Source: Leishmania donovani (Eukaryota; Euglenozoa; Kinetoplastea; Trypanosomatida; Trypanosomatidae). Taken from it: 64,000 bases of DNA. The translations under genes were made by a program, and so were the position numbers. Below are positions 59,063 through 64,000 of the stretch, one piece after another; position 1 is the first letter of the stretch; each line of letters starts with the position of its first letter. The stretch covers positions 246,381 through 310,380 of the forward strand of contig NC_018254.1 in NCBI RefSeq assembly GCF_000227135.1, in the 5' to 3' direction. The notes under the pieces are model-generated. The model saw nothing but the letters and a program-made list of their open reading frames with translations, was not told where the DNA came from and did not search any database.

Positions 59063-59559
59063 GCGTTACAGCTGAAATTGCAAAGACCTGCGTAGCATTC
59101 GCATTTTCAGCTATTATTCGCAACTTTCACTCCATCTTTTCTGTTTCCCTGACGACACCATCGCGCATGTGCACCTCATCCGACCACTGCATCAAAGCGG
59201 TGGTGCTCGTAATGGAAGGGGTGGGCGTCCCACTACCGGTCCAGCAACAACGAGCTGCATTCCTGTACTACAAAACCTCCTCAAGTAGCATGAGCCGCGG
59301 CATTCCCTGGGCGTGAGGGTCAGCAATCCCTCTCCCTGCCCGTGTATATTCCCGCTAGAACTACTGTCAGCCGCTGCAGGCAGCTCTCGTGTCTGTGCGT
59401 GTGCGTGTGCGTGTGCCGCTGAATGATGCACTCATCTGTGTTGGTCCAAACAGTTTGACTGGCGCATGAGAAGATACACATGCAAATCACCTTTCGGCTG
59501 ACGTGCGTGGCACGGGCGCGTGTGCGGGCTGCCGTCGGCTGTCCAGCCGCGTGTGCGTT

Positions 59560-59812
59560 GGGGCGGAAAGGGCCCCCTCTGGGGCTGACTCTGCCGCCCG
59601 GTGGTGGGCCTGGGAGGCCGCGGGCAGGGTCGGGGGGGAGGGTGGGTGGCAAAAGAAGCGAGCGGCGGGAGAGGGGTGCCCAAGGGCCGGGTGGGGGTGG
59701 GGGGCGGCGGGGGAACGCAGCGCACGCGAAGCACCCGGAGGCGAAAAAAAGGGCGCGCGGGGCCCGCAAAAAGCCGCCCCGCACGCGGCGAAGGGCGGAA
59801 AAAAATTTGATC
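59560..59812. other. G-rich tract in strand-switch region
   Basis: About 250 bases in which the + strand is dominated by G with many runs of three or more G (several G-quadruplex-capable groups) and few T. It runs to within three bases of the VPS18 stop codon, so the VPS18 mRNA 3' UTR would be C-rich. The sequence is unlike any other part of the window and may include assembly or base-calling errors. Confidence 0.7.
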
Positions 59813-59814
59813 GA

Positions 59815-62800
59815 CTATAAATCCCAAGAAGCGTCCTTGCGAAACAACGGGATGTCGACCTCCACAACCACAGCCTCGCCGCACAGCACACAGTCCTGCT
59901 GCGCGAGCTGGTGAACGTCGCTGATGCCGTCGAGTACGTGCGGCGCAATGCCCTCGTCAGCCAGGAACCTCTCGAGGCCACCCATAGACTCCAGCCGCGA
60001 CACAGCGCAGGCCTCGTGCACGACGTGACCGCAGTTGGGGTACACAAAGTACGGCGTGCTGCTCTGCAGCAGTGTGCGGTGGCAGAGTGGGCAGCGCTGG
60101 CTCGCCGTGATATATCCAAACTGTTCGCGCGCCTGCCGCAGGTCCTTCTTCACGTCCTCGGCGGTCTGGTACACCTCGTCCTGCGTTCGGCTAAGTTGCC
60201 GCTTCTGATCCGCGTAGGCGTCGAAGTACTCGCAGATGACGTCCCGAAAATCGTCGATGAGATTCACGTCCTCGATCTTACGGAGGACATCCTCAGTGCG
60301 GAGAACGCCGCCGGATTCCTGCACGACCGCGAGGGCCGCTGCAACGTTATGGCTGGCGAGCGCCTGCTCCGCAGTAAGCATCCACAGTTGGCGAAGCTCG
60401 TCGTTGCCGACTTTCCCGACAAGTCCGCGCAGCGTGTCTTCGGCGGCGACAAGCCCCGGCAGCACATCCTTGTCCTCTGACCGCGCGGCCACGCTCGCGT
60501 CCTCGTCAGCGCTGCCGCTGCCGCCGTTGCGCCGTTCGTGAGGCGCGTACAGGGCGGTAGTGACGGCGTCGCGGTAGAGATGCATGTGCTTGTATAGGGC
60601 CACTGCAGCGGTCGTGCAGCCGTGCTTCAGGCACATGCGCAGTGCGTACCCCGTGTCAACGAAGAGTGAGGTGCTGATAAAGTCGTCGAGGCGAACGGCA
60701 TCGTGCGTCTGCGCAAGCAGGCGGACGTAGTAGTTATGCACTGCACCCGAAGAGCAGTCGTAACGGTGAATGCACTGATCGAGCAGCACCACCACCTGAT
60801 GCTCCGTGTTGTCGGCCACCTCGTTCATGGAGACATCATAGCGCACAAACGACGGCATTAGCCGCTCCATCTGCAGAGGAAGCACCCGGCCCGCCCGCGC
60901 TTCCTTAGTGAGCGCACGCAGCAGCGCCGTCGTCAGGGCCACCGGTCGATGCTGGATCAGTACGGACGTAAACTCATACCAGGGCTGCAAACGGGCAACA
61001 GAGCCGTGACACGCGCCGAGGGCCTTGACAGCCTCGTCAAACTGCTGCTGAACGATGTGGGAAGCGACAACGTAGCGTGTGTGTTGCATTGCCTTAGCGA
61101 ATATCAACGCGCTCTCGGGCCGGCCCTGTTCCTCCAGCAGGCGCAACACCAGCTCATACACCGCCTTCTCCTTCAGGAAGACGCCGCACTGCTCCACTGT
61201 GCTCAGCAGGAACTTGTGAAAATCCGCCTCAGCGGCTGCGGACGCTGGGGCAGTGCGCGCGATCTGGTCGAGTTTCGCGAGCATGAGAATCACAAACATG
61301 CTCGTCAGCTGCGGCGCCCAGTCGTCCAGCGAAGCGAGATGCGACAGCAGAAACTGGAAGCGAGCCTCCACAAACGCGGTGCGCACGTTCGTGTTCCGGT
61401 ATGTCGTCAACAGCGCGTAGATGTCCTCGAACCAGTCACACTTGGCGAACTGGGCAATCGCGTGGCGAGTGGCTCCGCAGTCGAGGAAGAACTGGCCGCA
61501 GTGAAACAGACAGAGGTTGCGCTGAGTGTCCGAGTAGAAGGCAAGGCGGCACGCCGCATCCATGTAGCGCTTGCGCACCGCCAAGGACACCTGCGCATCA
61601 CGTCCGCGCTCGAGAAAGAGGCGCCACTGCTGGTGCGCCTCGTCCTCGATGAGAACTTCCCAGAGATGCGTGCGGCTGAAGAGGAAAAATCGGCGCGCCT
61701 CGGCGTCGTGGATGACGCCGCACAGCTCAGAGGACGGCGGCGGCGATGCCCGGAACGGGTCGAAGCGGATCCGCTGTGCCACTTCAGCAGGCAGCGGCGG
61801 TGTGAAGCGCTCCACCGCGCCGCCGCAATCGGCAGGACTGCGCCACGACGCTCCCGGAGGTTGGTGTAGCACGATGCACCGCTGCGGGTAGAGTACAATC
61901 ATGTGAAACGCTGTCGGGGCCACTGCGATGGGGACGGCCGACGGCGGCAGCGCGGCCCTGTCCACTCCAGCCCCGGCCGCGTCCGTGCTGTCTGCGACTT
62001 TAGCGAGCGAGAACGACTGCTCATTCACGCGCGCCCCCGCCTCACCCACGGAGGGCACGGATGTCTCGGGGACGGACGAAGTTCGAAAGAGCAGCCGCTC
62101 GTTTTCGTCTACCATGTCAGTCGAGACGTCGCGGTCAAACAGTCCATGAACAACACCAGCGGCGCTATTCCACACGTACGACTGCGGCGCGGCGGCATAC
62201 GAACCACGGTAGAGAAGCACCCGCCCGTTCGCCACCGGCGCCGAGGCGGAGCCTGCGTACAGGGGCACCGTCTGCGTGCGCAGCTTGACGGTGCCCGAAC
62301 GGAGTGCGTGAAACAAAGGCGCCGGAGCGGCAATGCTGCTGCTGTGTGCTTCGTGCAGATTGATGGTTGTCGAAATAAGAAGAACGCAGCCGCCGGCCCC
62401 CGTCGCCGCGAACGCGATGGAGCGGATCGGGAAGGCACAGCTTGCTGGAGACGGCAGCGACCAAGCCAGCACAGCTCGCATCTTCAGCCGGTTGGGGCTA
62501 CTGCTGCTGACCCACACATGCAGAGCAAAGATGGCACTGCCCTTGTTCACCCCCATCAAGTAGCTCCACTCGGCCGCGCCAGCTGTTGACGAGCCTTGCG
62601 TCGCGGAAGCAGAGATGGCACGGGCTGCCGACGCTTCCGGGTAGTCGGCGGGTGCTACCCCATAGCTGTCCTGTGGGAGCCAACCCACGCACTCACCGAC
62701 GACGACATCCTGAGACCCTTGCACAACGGTACCGAGAACGTCCGTCGCTTGTAGCTGAGCGGTGGCGCACATGCGTGCGTCGAACGTGTTCTGCACGCTC

Positions 62801-63090
62801 ACCTCACCGTCAGAGGCAGTGACCACAACGTAGGTGCCCTGGGGATGCACAAAGACCTTGTGAGGGTTACGCACGACTGTGCGGAGCAGCACCCGGTCTT
62901 CCTCAGCGTCGCGCACCTCCAGCCGCCCACTGCGGCGCAGCACCGCCAAAACGCCACCCTGGCAATCGGCATCCTCGATAGCGTCCTGGCTATCAGAGAG
63001 GGGGTATGAGACAAGCTCGAAATGCGGTGCGACGGGGTCATGCAAGGCTTCAACATGACTCCGGCTGTTATGTGGCACCGCTTGCGCCAT
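59815..63090 (-). CDS. VPS18: VPS18 (Pep3) homologue, HOPS/CORVET core subunit
   Basis: A 1091-residue protein with the order of parts expected for Vps18/Pep3, a core subunit of the HOPS and CORVET tethering complexes of late endosomes and lysosomes. The N-terminal half (about 30-560) is a beta-propeller, ending with the Pep3/Vps18 segment (LWEVLIEDEAHQQWRLFLERG, about 515-540). A long alpha-solenoid follows (about 540-980), then a charged coiled-coil-like stretch and a RING-H2: C1000-x2-C1003-x16-C1020-x-H1022-x2-H1025-x2-C1028-x38-C1067-x2-C1070, complete. It ends 21 residues later. The length is close to yeast and animal Vps18 (about 920-970), slightly longer. The open frame extends 86 codons upstream of ATG 63090, but these lack conserved features. 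It is the only gene on the minus strand and ends at the convergent strand switch. Confidence 0.95.
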   Translation of the reverse strand: MAQAVPHNSRSHVEALHDPVAPHFELVSYPLSDSQDAIEDADCQGGVLAVLRRSGRLEVRDAEEDRVLLRTVVRNPHKVFVHPQGTYVVVTASDGEVSVQNTFDARMCATAQLQATDVLGTVVQGSQDVVVGECVGWLPQDSYGVAPADYPEASAARAISASATQGSSTAGAAEWSYLMGVNKGSAIFALHVWVSSSSPNRLKMRAVLAWSLPSPASCAFPIRSIAFAATGAGGCVLLISTTINLHEAHSSSIAAPAPLFHALRSGTVKLRTQTVPLYAGSASAPVANGRVLLYRGSYAAAPQSYVWNSAAGVVHGLFDRDVSTDMVDENERLLFRTSSVPETSVPSVGEAGARVNEQSFSLAKVADSTDAAGAGVDRAALPPSAVPIAVAPTAFHMIVLYPQRCIVLHQPPGASWRSPADCGGAVERFTPPLPAEVAQRIRFDPFRASPPPSSELCGVIHDAEARRFFLFSRTHLWEVLIEDEAHQQWRLFLERGRDAQVSLAVRKRYMDAACRLAFYSDTQRNLCLFHCGQFFLDCGATRHAIAQFAKCDWFEDIYALLTTYRNTNVRTAFVEARFQFLLSHLASLDDWAPQLTSMFVILMLAKLDQIARTAPASAAAEADFHKFLLSTVEQCGVFLKEKAVYELVLRLLEEQGRPESALIFAKAMQHTRYVVASHIVQQQFDEAVKALGACHGSVARLQPWYEFTSVLIQHRPVALTTALLRALTKEARAGRVLPLQMERLMPSFVRYDVSMNEVADNTEHQVVVLLDQCIHRYDCSSGAVHNYYVRLLAQTHDAVRLDDFISTSLFVDTGYALRMCLKHGCTTAAVALYKHMHLYRDAVTTALYAPHERRNGGSGSADEDASVAARSEDKDVLPGLVAAEDTLRGLVGKVGNDELRQLWMLTAEQALASHNVAAALAVVQESGGVLRTEDVLRKIEDVNLIDDFRDVICEYFDAYADQKRQLSRTQDEVYQTAEDVKKDLRQAREQFGYITASQRCPLCHRTLLQSSTPYFVYPNCGHVVHEACAVSRLESMGGLERFLADEGIAPHVLDGISDVHQLAQQDCVLCGEAVVVEVDIPLFRKDASWDL

Positions 63091-64000
63091 TGCCGTCCGC
63101 TGCACCTCTGCCCGCTTGTGTGCTGTGTACGATCCGATTCGCGTCGATGTGAGCCTTGCTTGAGAACACTTCCTCTCGGTACAGGCCTTTCTATCGAATG
63201 CGTGACTGCCCGTGAGGCACGCGCCACCTGTTCTGGCTGGCAGCGCCACGGTAGGGCACACGCGGCGACTGCACAAACGGAGAGACACAGCTATGAGGGT
63301 GCCCTTGTGTACCACCTCCAGAGCTGAGCAACAGAGCTCACACGCCAAACGAGCAGCCGCAAAACCGGAAAGCGCGAACAGCGAGCAAACCCTTGCGATA
63401 CGAACCCCTCAGAGAAGAGGCGCACTACTGGGCAATATGTGACACTGCAAAACTACAGAGAGTGGCGAGGATCAAACACGCACCACCTACGAAAGAGCAG
63501 TCTTCACCACCGCTTACCCAAATAAAAGAGCCCGCTTGAGTGCTCACTGCACCAATACGTGTTCTATCGAGTGCACTCAACAGACTAGGAAAGCCCAGCA
63601 TCGCGAATTCATCAAGCCAAAAAGAGGGATGAAGAAGCACACATTAGAAGAAGCACAAGATTTGCGATAGTTGCAGCCATTCATACGAGGGGTGCGCAGA
63701 TGGCTGCATATGCAGTCCGGTTGACCACTTCGGTGACATCATATTCTGCCGACAACGACACAGAGCACAGGAGCGCATCGGCATTCTTATCAACGCTGCC
63801 CCAGCACACAGCCCATAACAAGCATGACCTTCACCGCTGTAACAGCAACCACAAACGATACATTACAAATGACATAAAATAATCATTCACTAGATCACTG
63901 GTTCCCACGACGCCACACCCGACACCTACAACGAGCGAAAAGATCACACCACCACACAACCACACAACAACACCCGCACCGCGTCAGTGTGAGCTGAGTT
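63091..64000. other. 5' flank of VPS18; no gene seen
   Basis: About 900 bases upstream of VPS18 on the minus strand, less GC-rich than the rest. A purine run on the + strand at 63615-63660 gives a minus-strand pyrimidine tract, with an AG near 63585, which could be the splice acceptor. Short open frames (for example 63425-63640 on the minus strand) are not convincing. Confidence 0.6.

Larger units (their letters stand above)
58473..59814. other. Convergent strand-switch region
   Basis: About 1.3 kb between the last + strand gene and the minus-strand VPS18 gene; both transcription units end here. It contains SIDER2 copy 3 (58541-59062), a short GT repeat near 59396-59414 and a G-rich tract (59560-59812). 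No tRNA or other RNA gene is recognised. Known biology of trypanosomatids places transcription termination and base J at such sites. Confidence 0.85.

Noticed and set aside
58473..59814. tRNA or 5S rRNA genes at the strand switch, which are common at such sites
   Set aside because: No cloverleaf-like sequence with A and B boxes was recognised by eye in this region.
60949..61869. 306-codon + strand frame across VPS18
   Set aside because: Fully inside the minus-strand VPS18 gene, whose domains including the RING-H2 are complete.
63091..63348. N-terminal extension of VPS18 by 86 codons
   Set aside because: It begins with no supporting acceptor, has many Cys/Arg without family similarity, and the Vps18 propeller begins after ATG 63090.

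Overview
This window is nuclear DNA of a trypanosomatid, very probably a Leishmania species. The evidence is: intronless genes packed head to tail on one strand; long pyrimidine-rich intergenic stretches ending in AG just before start codons (trans-splice acceptors); high coding GC with many CA/TG microsatellites; and three copies of a ~530-bp repeat carrying the tandem hallmark of the Leishmania SIDER2 retroposon. No bacterial-type features (operons, ribosome binding sites, CRISPR) are present, and I recognised no tRNA or rRNA genes.

Layout. One polycistronic unit runs on the + strand from the left edge to about 58.5 kb. In order it holds: the 3' end of an unknown gene; an MCU-family mitochondrial calcium uniporter subunit (2768-3727); a MATE transporter with a long N-terminal extension (5954-8608); an LRR protein (10079-11137); a CPYC dithiol glutaredoxin (11900-12190); a possible small basic protein (12686-13063); a giant 3291-residue beta-helix protein (15641-25516); a conserved-looking unknown (26463-28127); a probable mitochondrial protein (29169-31775); an unknown with a U1-like zinc finger (32618-34399); a WD40 protein (35194-38301); an EFHC/Rib72-like axonemal protein (39804-42074); a SELENOF-like ER protein without its redox motif (43396-43899); the 2-oxoglutarate dehydrogenase E1 (45431-48451); a Fab1/PIKfyve lipid kinase (50767-55854); a decayed TMEM222-like pseudogene (about 56605-57090); and the intact TMEM222 family gene (57882-58472).

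After a convergent strand-switch region (58473-59814), which holds a SIDER2 copy and a very G-rich tract, a VPS18 homologue lies on the minus strand (59815-63090). The last 0.9 kb is its 5' flank.

The genes do not form one pathway, as is normal for trypanosomatid polycistrons. Three encode mitochondrial or probably mitochondrial proteins (MCU, OGDH E1, 29169 gene), and two encode endolysosomal machinery (Fab1, VPS18) on opposite sides of the strand switch. Most useful observations: the TMEM222 pseudogene; near-identical SIDER2 copies in direct and inverted arrangement flanking 5-20 kb of genes; the SELENOF-like protein in which the CxU redox pair is replaced by Arg and Ile; the giant beta-helix protein with an unrecognised C-terminal domain; and a glutaredoxin whose start could switch with splice-site choice. 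Starts given here are ATG codons, chosen with the predicted splice acceptors; longer open frames beginning at GTG or TTG were trimmed.
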